From the IMG/VR virus record IMGVR_UViG_3300020129_000209, positions 1-36,949 of that record: DNA of 36,949 bases. One strand, written 5' to 3'. This document shows, piece by piece, positions 7,272 to 14,113 of the stretch (within the stretch, counting starts at the first letter, position 1; each line of letters begins with the position of its first letter). Below the pieces are notes generated by a model that was not told the origin of the DNA, made no database searches, and saw nothing but the letters and a program-made list of their open reading frames with translations. A program made the translations under genes and the position numbers. The stretch comes from a virus.

Positions 7272-8773
7272 TAGCGGTCACCTCGGCCGGCAAAACGACG
7301 CCCGGCGCGCTTGAGTTGTTCGGCCATGCGGGCCGCTTCTTTGTCGAGAGGGTCCATTGCTCGAGGCGGGGGCACGGGGGCGGGGCGCGTCTCCCAGTAG
7401 TCGCCGATCGTGTAGCGAACGCACTCGGACGCGGTCGGGTGATAGGCGCCCCACTCGCCGTCGACCAGCTGCGCGCTGACGTAGTCGGCGGCCAGGTTGC
7501 TGTTGCGCATGACCGCCAGCGTGCCGTTGGACAGCAGATCGTTGTTGCGCCGAATCTGTCCGTCCCGGTCGAGCTTCTTCGCCGCGCGGATGACGGGCAC
7601 GCCGTACTCGTTCCCGAAGGTGTCCAGTTCCGTGTCCGACGTGGTGTCGTAGCGCCAGAGCACCGTTGGGTAGTGCTTGGCGACGAGCTTGCCGAGGGTG
7701 TCCATGACCGCCCCCCAGGAGAGTTTCGCGCCTCGAGGGGCAACCCAGTCCACCAGGTGTTGAATGCGCCGGTGGCCCTTGCCCCACCCGATGGCCTGCA
7801 GGCCGAACGGGTCGTCGCCGCCCGGATCGATGGCCACGGCGAACGTGTCGATCCCAGGCCACGGCTCGGCGAAGCGCACCGGGCCAAACCCCGGGGGGCT
7901 GACGAACGACGTCGCCCACGCAGGCGTGACGGGGTCGTACGCGTTGACGCTCTCGCGGTACCAGTAGGTGCGCGCGGTCGGGTCGTAGACGCCGCGGTTG
8001 AACCAGTCGCGGAGGATCTGCAGGATGATGCTCAGCTTTCCGCTTTCGGGCGGGTGCTCGGGGTCGAACTCCAGGTCGGATTCCTTCAGCTGGTGATCGT
8101 GCAGGTGGTTGGCCAGCGTCGTGCGCGCCTCGGGCGTGTGCGGGTTGTCGAAGCGGCCCCACCCGAAGTGGTCCCAGCTCTTGTCGGTGGCGTCGCGATA
8201 GAACCGGCCCGCCGGCATGTCGGGGTGCACGCCCGCCTCGATCAGCAGCGTGTCCGGCGTCATCATCGGCGGCAATACCTGGTCGAGCAGGTAGCGCATG
8301 GTGTCCTCGGGCTGGTCCTGCGCCTCGTCGATGATGAACGTCGAGCCAGGGGGCAACCGGTTGCCGAGGAAGTTCCGCACGTGACGCAAGTCGTCCGTGC
8401 CGGAGAAGATCACGCGAGCCCCGTTGGGGAACTCGCTCAACATGAGCTGCTGGTTGTCGCGTCGCTCGATGCGGTACCTGTCGAGCATGCGGCGCCAGAT
8501 CGGCACCCAGTTGTTCATTCGGACCGCGACGCCGTTCAGGCCCAGGACGAAGTGCAGGGAGTTGGGCGTCAGCTGGGCGCGGTCGGCGCCCACGCCGTCG
8601 ATAATCCAGCTCTTCCCGGACTGGCGGGCGCATTGGAGGTGACGGCGCATACTCCTCGAGCTGGCGAACTCCCATTGCTTCGCGTGGTCCCCGCAGAACG
8701 AGCGAAGGGACCACCGAGGCCGCGAGGGCTCGAACGCCACCAGGGCGTCAGCCAGCGCCGCCAGTTCGCTCAC
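7271..8773 (-). CDS. Terminase large subunit
   Basis: 500 residues from GTG 8773 (GTGA overlap with the GNAT-like gene). The N-terminal ATPase has a Walker A-like CARQSGKS (48-55), Walker B FIIDEAQD (146-153) and a coupling-type SGTDDLRHVRN after a beta-strand. The C-terminal nuclease domain begins at AVAIDPGGDD (D316) with a second acidic site at LWRYD (D376) and later conserved polar residues (RRNNDLLSNG). Such enzymes pump DNA into the prohead through the portal and cut the concatemer. The basic, disordered C-terminus (KRAGRRFAGRGDR) may contact the portal. No clear small subunit is adjacent; the upstream zinc-motif protein or the DUF5681 protein could fill that role. Confidence 0.92.
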   Translation of the reverse strand: MSELAALADALVAFEPSRPRWSLRSFCGDHAKQWEFASSRSMRRHLQCARQSGKSWIIDGVGADRAQLTPNSLHFVLGLNGVAVRMNNWVPIWRRMLDRYRIERRDNQQLMLSEFPNGARVIFSGTDDLRHVRNFLGNRLPPGSTFIIDEAQDQPEDTMRYLLDQVLPPMMTPDTLLIEAGVHPDMPAGRFYRDATDKSWDHFGWGRFDNPHTPEARTTLANHLHDHQLKESDLEFDPEHPPESGKLSIILQILRDWFNRGVYDPTARTYWYRESVNAYDPVTPAWATSFVSPPGFGPVRFAEPWPGIDTFAVAIDPGGDDPFGLQAIGWGKGHRRIQHLVDWVAPRGAKLSWGAVMDTLGKLVAKHYPTVLWRYDTTSDTELDTFGNEYGVPVIRAAKKLDRDGQIRRNNDLLSNGTLAVMRNSNLAADYVSAQLVDGEWGAYHPTASECVRYTIGDYWETRPAPVPPPRAMDPLDKEAARMAEQLKRAGRRFAGRGDR

Positions 8774-9195
8774 GCGGCCTCCCGATCACCATCGCTGCCC
8801 AGGTGGGTCCACACGATGCCGTGGAGTGACGCCCAGCGCAGGAAGCTCGGCGTCGGCCGGTGGACGACCAGCTGCACGAAGCCGGGCCAGCGCGCCGTGA
8901 CCAGCTGCAGGCCGATGCGGTGGCCACGAAACTCGTGCTTCACGTACAGGCAGCGAAGGGTGTGGCCCGTGCTGATCAGGAACCCCAGCACCACGCCCTT
9001 CGCCTCGAACACCAGGACCTCGCCGGCGGCGCGCCAGGCGTCGAGCTGCGCGCCGTGCGCGCCCTGCCACTCTGACCACGGCAGGACGGGACGCAGACGG
9101 CGGGTCCGCTCATCGAAGCGATGCGGCCAGCGAACCTTGCAGGCCGTCTCGCGGACGAAGCGGACCCACTCGTCCTCTGTGGGCGGCCGGATCAG
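8770..9195 (-). CDS. GNAT-like acetyltransferase, probable CTG start
   Basis: About 141 residues. It reads IRPPTEDEW directly after the start, the usual opening of GNAT proteins, and later has GFLISTGHTLRCLYVKHEFR followed by GHRIGLQL, resembling GNAT motif A (acetyl-CoA pyrophosphate loop). No ATG, GTG or TTG fits this opening; the nearest ATG, at 9330, would put 139 bp inside the upstream gene and add a charged, non-conserved extension. CTG at 9195 overlaps the upstream TGA as CTGA, the same geometry as the ATGA/GTGA junctions elsewhere. Substrate unknown. It could be a virion- or terminase-linked modifier, but nothing shows this. Confidence 0.65.
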   Translation of the reverse strand: MIRPPTEDEWVRFVRETACKVRWPHRFDERTRRLRPVLPWSEWQGAHGAQLDAWRAAGEVLVFEAKGVVLGFLISTGHTLRCLYVKHEFRGHRIGLQLVTARWPGFVQLVVHRPTPSFLRWASLHGIVWTHLGSDGDREAA

Positions 9196-9800
9196 GACGG
9201 CTTCGCCTTCTTCGCCGCCTTGGACTTCGCCTTCTTCTCGGCGTTCTTCAGGTCCACGGCCGCGTTGCCGGTGACGCGATCCTCGGCGTCGGTCGGCGGC
9301 GCCTCGGGTTGCGGGGGGATGCCACGGCACCCGAGCGGTCCCTTACCGGCGTCCATCTCGGCCGCCAGTTCCTTCGCGCCCTCGGTGGCCAGCTGCACCG
9401 AGATCCAGCCCTGACACTTGAAACACTGCCAGCTGCGCGAGCCCGGGTTGGCGAAGTCTTTCTCGGGTCGCTGCTCCCAGACGTGGGGCACCATCTCCGC
9501 GGCCTCGGCGGCGGCTCGGTCCGCCTTGCACTTGGCGACGAACTCCTTCCGGAAGTCCAGATCGCTCAGCATCATGAGGAACTCGGTGTTGCACTCCACC
9601 GAGACCCCGTCGAACGAGATGTTGACCGAGCGGATGACCGTGTCATCGCTGGCCGCCCAGACCTTCCCTCCGATGTTCACGCCGCGGATGCCGTCGCGCG
9701 GGTTGAACACCACTGCATCGTGCGGGCTGTTGGCCAGCGCGCGGTGCGAGACCGTGATTTCGTTGATTGTGACTCCGTGGTCGTTGCGAATTGTCCCCAT
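9192..9800 (-). CDS. Zinc-motif protein at the head of the packaging module
   Basis: 202 residues from ATG 9800. A beta-rich N-terminal half (GVTINEITVSH, IRSVNISFDGVSVECNTEF) is followed by helices, a CxxC pair (CFKCQGWI) with a further Cys (GPLGC), and a lysine/alanine-rich tail (KNAEKKAKSKAAKKAKPS) suited to nucleic-acid binding. It is the first gene after the late promoter at 9836-9809, whose -10 box ends 8 nt before the ATG, so its mRNA may be leaderless. As the gene before terminase it is a candidate for the small-subunit function, but no HTH is evident. A TTG at 9836 in the same frame lies in the -35 box and is rejected as the start. Confidence 0.6.
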   Translation of the reverse strand: MGTIRNDHGVTINEITVSHRALANSPHDAVVFNPRDGIRGVNIGGKVWAASDDTVIRSVNISFDGVSVECNTEFLMMLSDLDFRKEFVAKCKADRAAAEAAEMVPHVWEQRPEKDFANPGSRSWQCFKCQGWISVQLATEGAKELAAEMDAGKGPLGCRGIPPQPEAPPTDAEDRVTGNAAVDLKNAEKKAKSKAAKKAKPS

Positions 9801-9808
9801 GTCGCGGG

Positions 9809-9836
9809 ACTGTACGGAGCTGCGCGGGTTTGGCAA
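9809..9836 (-). promoter_or_regulatory. Late promoter for the packaging/head operon
   Basis: TTGCCA (9836-9831), 16-nt spacer, TACAGT (9814-9809) then CCCGCGAC and the ATG at 9800. Box sequences and spacing match the promoters at 3708 and 26591. The start of transcription predicted 6-8 nt after the -10 box coincides with the ATG, so the transcript is probably leaderless. Confidence 0.65.
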
Positions 9837-9856
9837 TTCTCGCGGAACTGCACTTA

Positions 9857-9877
9857 ATTACGGGTTGCGGCGACCGT
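9857..9877 (-). promoter_or_regulatory. Diverged activator-like palindrome upstream of the packaging promoter
   Basis: AATTAACGG and CCGTAATT flank a 10-nt centre on the minus strand. This resembles the elements before the other two late promoters (about 14 of 21 positions), sharing ATTAACGG with the capsid one. The gap to the -35 box is 20 nt rather than 8, roughly one helical turn further. It overlaps the stop codon of the last early gene. Confidence 0.35.
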
Positions 9878-10058
9878 TAATTACAGACAGGCCGCGGCCT
9901 GAATTAAGAACGGTCACGACGCCGTCGACGGCCGCTACTTGGAATCCGCCTTCGATGGCCCTGATGTGGTTGCGCCGAAAGACCTCGTCCAGCGCGTCCA
10001 GCCCGAACCCTTCGTTCGCCATCTCAACGGCCGCCTCGACTTCAGCTCGGTCGCTCAC
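9858..10058 (-). CDS. Small protein at the end of the early operon, unknown
   Basis: 66 residues from GTG 10058, which overlaps the previous stop as GTGA and has GGAGAG 6 nt upstream; this start is preferred to an ATG at 10124 inside the upstream gene. The sequence is helical then beta (AVEMANEGFGLDALDEVFRR, AIEGGFQVAAVDGVVTVLNS). I do not recognise the family. It is the last gene before the late promoter region. Confidence 0.6.
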   Translation of the reverse strand: MSDRAEVEAAVEMANEGFGLDALDEVFRRNHIRAIEGGFQVAAVDGVVTVLNSGRGLSVINGRRNP

Positions 10059-10372
10059 GCTGCTCTCCGCTGGGGCGTGCCCCTCGGCTTTCGCCAGGGT
10101 GGCAGGTTCTTCGGGGGCGGGCACTCGGCCTTGGTTGGGAGGCGCGCTGCCCGTGTCGTTGGGAGGTAGCGAACAGAGCCGTCGCGCTTGAGGTGAGGCG
10201 AGGGGGCGACGGGGCAGCGGTCGCAGGGCTGGTGAGGGCAGGGGGCGCGGTACCTGGCTGTCCAGCCGTCGGTACGAATAGTCTCCAGGTGGAACTCACA
10301 GAGCCAGGCGTAGGTGGTCCACTCGCGGGTGAGCTCGTAGATGGAGACGATGGGGCCGGGGGGCGGGTTCAC
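10055..10372 (-). CDS. Cysteine/histidine-containing small protein, unknown
   Basis: 105 residues from GTG 10372 (GTGA overlap with the acetyltransferase stop). A proline-rich start leads to SIYELTREWTTYAWLCEFH and then CPHQPCDRC, a likely zinc-binding cluster, and a basic proline-rich C-terminus. Probably a small nucleic-acid-associated protein; no family recognised. Confidence 0.55.
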   Translation of the reverse strand: MNPPPGPIVSIYELTREWTTYAWLCEFHLETIRTDGWTARYRAPCPHQPCDRCPVAPSPHLKRDGSVRYLPTTRAARLPTKAECPPPKNLPPWRKPRGTPQRRAA

Positions 10373-10839
10373 GGGGCCTTCTCGCTTCCCGGCGCCCACC
10401 AGCGGCGTTTGGGTCGAGGGTCGATGGCCTTGGCGCGCGGCCGCTTGGGCCGGGAGTGCTCACCGCCCTTTGTGAGCCCGCCGTCGGTCCACCCGGCCGC
10501 CTTGAGCGACGTACCCGGTTCGTCGAGGTGCGTGTGCGTATCCATCGACGTGACACCCATCGCGCGAGCTGCGCGCCAGCAAGCGCCGTACAGCATCGAG
10601 CAGGCGTTCGGGAACCCTTCCTTGACGGCCACTCGGAGTATGCGCAGGTGATCGATTTCGTCCGTCGTCTGTTCCTGTGAAGGCCAGCCGACCAGGGCGA
10701 CGCCGACGATTTCCGATCCGGCGCGAACGGACACGGCCCACATCGCGCCTTGAACCTCGGGCAGGCGGCGATGGACCTCCTTGACGAACGCTATCGCGTC
10801 GGTGCGCTTCACGGTCCACGGCCGAAGGTGGAGCTTCAC
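10369..10839 (-). CDS. XF1762-type GNAT acetyltransferase
   Basis: 156 residues from GTG 10839 (GTGA overlap) with GGAGGAG 5 nt upstream. It has the features of the XF1762 phage family: EVHRRLPEVQGAMWAV (21-36), a VGVALVGWP strand, LRILRVAVKEGFPNACSMLY (65-84), and DEPGTSLKAAGW (106-117), followed by a basic tail. The fold is GNAT-like, and phage proteins of this type have been compared with Mu Mom, which modifies adenine in phage DNA; whether this protein modifies DNA is speculation. It follows the replisome-organiser-like gene. Confidence 0.75.
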   Translation of the reverse strand: MKLHLRPWTVKRTDAIAFVKEVHRRLPEVQGAMWAVSVRAGSEIVGVALVGWPSQEQTTDEIDHLRILRVAVKEGFPNACSMLYGACWRAARAMGVTSMDTHTHLDEPGTSLKAAGWTDGGLTKGGEHSRPKRPRAKAIDPRPKRRWWAPGSEKAP

Positions 10840-11921
10840 TTCGCTCCTCCGGCTGCGCGCGCGGGGGCAGTGGTTCCGCGAACGGCCTCGGCCAGCTCGG
10901 CCTTCTGTTCGTCGGTCCATTCGGGTGGGGGTTTGAGGGTGGGGGGGGCGACGGGGGTTGGGTCGCTTTCGCGGGTCCCACGAGCTGCTGCGTTCTCCTT
11001 GCAGGTCGGGCAGCCAGTGACAGGTCCGCCTCGAGGGAGCTGGCGAAAGGTACCGGCCTGGCGGTGGAGGTTGCAGCGGGGGTCGGCCTCGGCCTTCGTG
11101 CGGATGGGGTCGGTCAGCAGGCCGCCGAAACGGCCGACGAAGAACGCGAATGGGTGGCGGGCCTTCACGGCCGCGGGGCTCTCGTCGCCGAGGAATGCGG
11201 CGAGCAGCTTCGGCGCTCGGTCCTGCGCGGCTGATCGTGCGGCGGGGTCCATCGCCGCGAGGAAATCCGCGAGGTTGCCGCATGCCTTCCCGTCGCTCGT
11301 CTGGCCGTAGGTGAGCGTGCGGTAGCGGTCCGCCCAGGCCCGCTTGAAGAGCTTGAGCCAGTCCCCGGCCGCCCACAGATCGCGCGCCTGCGCGGGCGCA
11401 ACACCCACAGGTTCTTCAGAACCGTGAACCGTGAACCGTGAAGGCACGGGATTCCCGGAAGACTCCGCGCGGATTCCCGCGGGAGTCCCAGTGGAATCTT
11501 GCGGAGCCTCCGCGGGAACTCCGCGGGGTTCCTCGGTTGGCGCTGCGTGCGCGGCCTTGATGCCCTTCGACCGGCGCCAGCGGGCGCGCTCGGCTTCGAG
11601 CTGCTGAATGGCGTAGCCGGTACGCCCGGGCTCCATCCAGTTGTGCAGCGAGCGCGTCCCATTCGCGCCCTCGTCAACGAATCCGGCGTCGACAAGGGCT
11701 CGGTAGCAGGCGCCGTCCGCCGCCGCGTAGCCCGCGCCGGATTCGATTTCAGGCACGTCGATACCGCTCAGGTCGCCATCGGGCGCCGCCTCGACAGCCC
11801 ACGCCCACAGCGCGATCAGGTGGCCGAAGGCCATCGGGTTGCGCAGCAGACGGCAGAGCTTCCGGGTCTTCACGTGGTTCATGAAGCCGGTCTCGACGGA
11901 CAGTGAGAAGTCGCGTGCCAT
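10836..11921 (-). CDS. Replisome organiser / replication initiator-like protein
   Basis: 361 residues from ATG 11921 (ATGA overlap). The N-terminal 100 residues have the winged-helix pattern of phage replisome organisers (ARDFSLSVETGFMNHVKTRK, GHLIALWAWAVEAAPDGDLS, YRALVDAGFVDE). A disordered Pro/Ser/Glu linker (about 120-165) follows, then a helical C-terminal part (LWAAGDWLKLFKRAWADRYR, HPFAFFVGRFGGLL) and a Cys-rich end (CNLHRQ ... GCPTCKE). Proteins of this type bind the phage origin and recruit host helicase or loader, and no phage helicase or polymerase is seen here. The origin itself was not located; such proteins often bind repeats within their own gene. Confidence 0.65.
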   Translation of the reverse strand: MARDFSLSVETGFMNHVKTRKLCRLLRNPMAFGHLIALWAWAVEAAPDGDLSGIDVPEIESGAGYAAADGACYRALVDAGFVDEGANGTRSLHNWMEPGRTGYAIQQLEAERARWRRSKGIKAAHAAPTEEPRGVPAEAPQDSTGTPAGIRAESSGNPVPSRFTVHGSEEPVGVAPAQARDLWAAGDWLKLFKRAWADRYRTLTYGQTSDGKACGNLADFLAAMDPAARSAAQDRAPKLLAAFLGDESPAAVKARHPFAFFVGRFGGLLTDPIRTKAEADPRCNLHRQAGTFRQLPRGGPVTGCPTCKENAAARGTRESDPTPVAPPTLKPPPEWTDEQKAELAEAVRGTTAPARAAGGAK

Positions 11922-12394
11922 CAGGCGGGGCGCAAGCCCCCGTCGAACGGGCCGTGAACGAGCTGGCCGCCGAGAGTGAGCTGCGTGTCCTTGAAGGCGA
12001 GCTGGACGTATGAGCCGCAGTTGCGGCCGAGGAACGACCAGACGTCGTCGGTGTAGACCGCTTCGAAGGCCAGGCGAATCGTCGGCGGGTCCTCGGGCTC
12101 CTTCCCCGCCTTGCACACCGCCTTCTCGCCGTGGCAGGCCTTGATCGTCACCTTGTCCTTCCCGCACACCAGCTTCGCTTCGACGTTCACTCGGTCGATG
12201 CTGATGTGGCACTCCTGAAGGTCACCTGCCTTCAGCGCGGCCAGGGCCTTCTTGGCGCCGCTGCCCAGCGCGGCGGCAATCTCGGTGTCGAACTCTCGGT
12301 CGAAGGCCATGTTGCAGCGCCGGATCACCAGCGCCGCCACGCTCTTGGTCTTCAGGGTCACCTTTGCGATGCTGGCCGCTATCTCAATGTCCAT
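11921..12394 (-). CDS. Conserved-looking early protein, unknown function
   Basis: 157 residues from ATG 12394 with AAAGGAAC upstream. The first helix is followed by alternating beta segments (ECHISIDRVNVEAKLVCGKD, KVTIKACHGEKAVCKAGKE, PTIRLAFEAVYTDDVWSF, YVQLAFKDTQLTLGGQLV) with four cysteines and a histidine. The internally regular beta pattern suggests a beta-sandwich or barrel domain. It is coupled to the replisome-organiser gene by an ATGA overlap, hinting at a replication or recombination role. No family recognised. Confidence 0.6.
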   Translation of the reverse strand: MDIEIAASIAKVTLKTKSVAALVIRRCNMAFDREFDTEIAAALGSGAKKALAALKAGDLQECHISIDRVNVEAKLVCGKDKVTIKACHGEKAVCKAGKEPEDPPTIRLAFEAVYTDDVWSFLGRNCGSYVQLAFKDTQLTLGGQLVHGPFDGGLRPA

Positions 12395-12581
12395 CGGTCA
12401 CCGTTCCTTTCGTTGTTGGGCGCGCGGCTTCGCCCTTCGACACCAGGGCCTCGCCGCATCTCTTGTGAACGATTCGCTCAACGCCGGCGACGACCACGAC
12501 GTCGTGCGAGCGGCGGCCGTGGAGCTGGCGCGAGCAGTCCCAGCAGAAGGGCACCCGGGGCCTGTTGGCTTGCAGCTTCAT
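12384..12581 (-). CDS. Small zinc-ribbon-like protein
   Basis: 65 residues from ATG 12581 (ATGA overlap, GAAGG upstream). CWDCSRQLH ... HKRCG gives a CxxC-x~25-HxxC arrangement that could hold one zinc ion. The remainder is basic. Probably nucleic-acid binding; the family is not recognised. Confidence 0.5.
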   Translation of the reverse strand: MKLQANRPRVPFCWDCSRQLHGRRSHDVVVVAGVERIVHKRCGEALVSKGEAARPTTKGTVTDGH

Positions 12582-12970
12582 CCTTCGTGGTCCGCACAGG
12601 GCAGCAGCAGCGAGCAGGGGGCGCCCGAGCGCATGGGGTGGCGGCACCGCTTCCCCTCGGCCAGCTCCCGGACCACGCGGTCAGCGGCGCCCGGCTCGAT
12701 ACGTTCCCCGCGGGCGCCGGCCCTGCACTCCCCGCACGAGCGGCCTGGCCTCTTCGGGTGGCCGAACTGGCAGCGCACCAGCGTCGGGTCACCCTCGGCC
12801 TTGATTCGCTTCCTCGCCGTGGAGAGCGTGGAGTAGACGGATTGGCGGCCGATTCCGAGGCGGGCCGCTATCTCCCCCGGGTCGTGGCCGCGAATCGCCA
12901 GCTCCATCACTTCGCGCTGGCGCGCTGACATCCGACGGAAGGCCGCGGTGTCCATCGCCGTCGCCGTCAC
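12578..12970 (-). CDS. HTH protein with two Cys/His knuckles
   Basis: 130 residues from GTG 12970 (GTGA overlap, strong GGAGGTG). Residues 15-57 (SARQREVMELAIRGHDPGEI, AARLGIGRQSVYSTLSTARK) match a sigma-70 region 4 / LuxR-type helix-turn-helix. Two related cysteine/histidine segments follow: RCQFGHPKRPGRSCGECR (67-83) and KRCRHPMRSGAPC ... CADH (107-128). It is likely a DNA-binding regulator made in the early phase. A region-4-like HTH with zinc knuckles makes it a candidate for the unknown late activator, although its genome position gives no proof. Confidence 0.65.
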   Translation of the reverse strand: MTATAMDTAAFRRMSARQREVMELAIRGHDPGEIAARLGIGRQSVYSTLSTARKRIKAEGDPTLVRCQFGHPKRPGRSCGECRAGARGERIEPGAADRVVRELAEGKRCRHPMRSGAPCSLLLPCADHEG

Positions 12971-13158
12971 GCTGCACCTCCGCAGTCGTCGCACAGCTCA
13001 CGAACGCGGCCATGCCCGCACCGACGTTGCCTCAGCAGCGCGCGGCAACGGCCGGCGCGCCAGTGCACGAACCACTTCGCGCCACGGTCGGCGGCGATGT
13101 TGATGGCGGCCCACAAGGCGAAGAGACCGAGCAGCCCGGCGATGTCCAGCCAGGTCAC
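12967..13158 (-). CDS. Small membrane protein with Cys-rich tail
   Basis: 63 residues from GTG 13158 (GTGA overlap). Residues 1-22 (TWLDIAGLLGLFALWAAINI) form one transmembrane segment; the rest is basic and carries RCGHGRVRELCDDC, a possible zinc site on the cytoplasmic side. Function unknown. Confidence 0.5.
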   Translation of the reverse strand: MTWLDIAGLLGLFALWAAINIAADRGAKWFVHWRAGRCRALLRQRRCGHGRVRELCDDCGGAA

Positions 13159-13337
13159 TGGATCTGCTCCAGCTGCTCCAGCCATCCGACGACAGCCTCC
13201 ATGGCCACTCGCCGCGAGCGCAGCCCGACGGAGATGTACCGGCGGACGCCGCCCATGGTGACCTCGACGGTCCACGCGCCGGGCGCGGTCTGCATCAGGA
13301 CGACGGTGACGGGCGAGGCGAGGGTGGGGGCCGTCAT
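13155..13337 (-). CDS. Small early protein, unknown
   Basis: 60 residues from ATG 13337 (ATGA overlap). A beta-hairpin-like N-terminal part (PVTVVLMQTAPGAWTVEVTM, RRYISVGL) is followed by an amphipathic helix (VAMEAVVGWLEQLEQIQ). No signal or membrane segment. The family is not recognised. Confidence 0.5.
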   Translation of the reverse strand: MTAPTLASPVTVVLMQTAPGAWTVEVTMGGVRRYISVGLRSRRVAMEAVVGWLEQLEQIQ

Positions 13338-13474
13338 CGAAGCACCACGGCCAGGCCGATGAACGCCGCGGAGAGAACCGCGACGCACAGGCAGGCGGCG
13401 ACGCCCCGCCAGAGCTGGCGGCGGGCGCGCTGGTCTTCGGTCTCGAACACCAACGGAAGGCGGTTATTGGACAT
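13334..13474 (-). CDS. Single-pass small membrane protein
   Basis: 46 residues from ATG 13474, overlapping the upstream gene by 11 nt. A charged N-terminus (FETEDQRARRQLWR) is followed by one transmembrane helix (GVAACLCVAVLSAAFIGLAV) ending at the C-terminus, so it is tail-anchored. Function unknown; small membrane proteins in early operons can act in exclusion or host takeover. Confidence 0.5.
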   Translation of the reverse strand: MSNNRLPLVFETEDQRARRQLWRGVAACLCVAVLSAAFIGLAVVLR

Positions 13475-13488
13475 TGCGACCTCTAATT
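13464..13488 (+). promoter_or_regulatory. Possible extra copy of the late activator palindrome
   Basis: Plus strand GGACATTGCGACCTCTAATT shares CATTGCGACC and AATT with the element before the 26591 promoter (17 of 24 positions over the wider window). It overlaps the start codon of the small membrane protein. No convincing -35/-10 pair accompanies it, so it could be an isolated binding site or chance. Confidence 0.25.
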
Positions 13489-13688
13489 GGCTGGCTATTG
13501 TTCTTTGCGTGAACCGCGGCAACGAAGTCCGCGTTGGCCTCCAGGCAGGCTCGACAGGCGTCGACGACGCGACCTATCTGCCGCCTGGTCATGTAGCGCT
13601 TGTCGCGGGGACCGAACCGGTACCCGCACCACGCGATGTCAACGTTCCCGTACGCGCTGAATCCGTCCCGGTGGGCTAGGTGACTCAT
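13464..13688 (-). CDS. Small basic early protein, unknown
   Basis: 74 residues from ATG 13688 (ATGA overlap with the HNH-like gene), stop TAA. It contains NVDIAWCGYRFGPRDKRYMT and a helix (QIGRVVDACRACLEANADFV) with two cysteines. No recognised domain. The basic character suggests nucleic-acid or protein binding. Confidence 0.5.
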   Translation of the reverse strand: MSHLAHRDGFSAYGNVDIAWCGYRFGPRDKRYMTRRQIGRVVDACRACLEANADFVAAVHAKNNSQPIRGRNVQ

Positions 13689-14113
13689 CCTCTTCGGCTC
13701 CCGTGTGACAGGTAGAGGGCCGTCGTCTCAGCGATGCGCGCCTCGGCCCACTCGCGGCGCTGTTGCTTGGTCCAGCCCCCGAACCAGCCTCGGTGTTCGG
13801 TCCACTGGCGGTGCAGGCCGGTGCACATCGGGATCGTCTCGCTGTCGGGGCAGCGGGTGGCGAGCCCCTTGCCGGTGCGGCCCTCGTGGCAGACCTCGAC
13901 GCGCCCGGTGCACTGGTGGGCCGGGCGCCAGTGGCCGGCCTCGTCGCGGATGAGGTCGGCGAACGTCCTCCGGCCCACGCAATCCAGCGTCGCCACAAAC
14001 CCCATCCGCGCGGGGTCGGCGTGCGGCCCACTCAAGCGGCGCGGACGTCGGGCCTTGATGCCCCAACGCTTCGCCCGGAGTGGCGTGCGCCGCTTGAGTG
14101 GGGAGCGGTTCAC
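13685..14113 (-). CDS. HNH-like / NinG-Ref-type nuclease candidate
   Basis: 142 residues from GTG 14113 (GTGA overlap). It opens with NRSPLKRRTPLRAKRWG, the basic RSPLKRxTPLR start typical of phage recombination-associated HNH proteins (NinG/Ref-like). The core (72-107: VEVCHEGRTGKGLATRCPD followed by SETIPMCTGLHRQWTEH) has the order Cys-His, then a Pro-Met-Cys strand, then HxxxxxH, as expected for a degenerate beta-beta-alpha metal nuclease. It may cut recombination intermediates alongside the recombination genes further upstream. The catalytic assignment is uncertain because the second histidine pair is atypical. Confidence 0.55.
   Translation of the reverse strand: MNRSPLKRRTPLRAKRWGIKARRPRRLSGPHADPARMGFVATLDCVGRRTFADLIRDEAGHWRPAHQCTGRVEVCHEGRTGKGLATRCPDSETIPMCTGLHRQWTEHRGWFGGWTKQQRREWAEARIAETTALYLSHGSRRG

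Noticed and set aside
7316-9274. 652-codon plus-strand ORF opposite terminase.
   Set aside because: Antisense of a gene with intact Walker motifs and nuclease residues; no ribosome site or domain.
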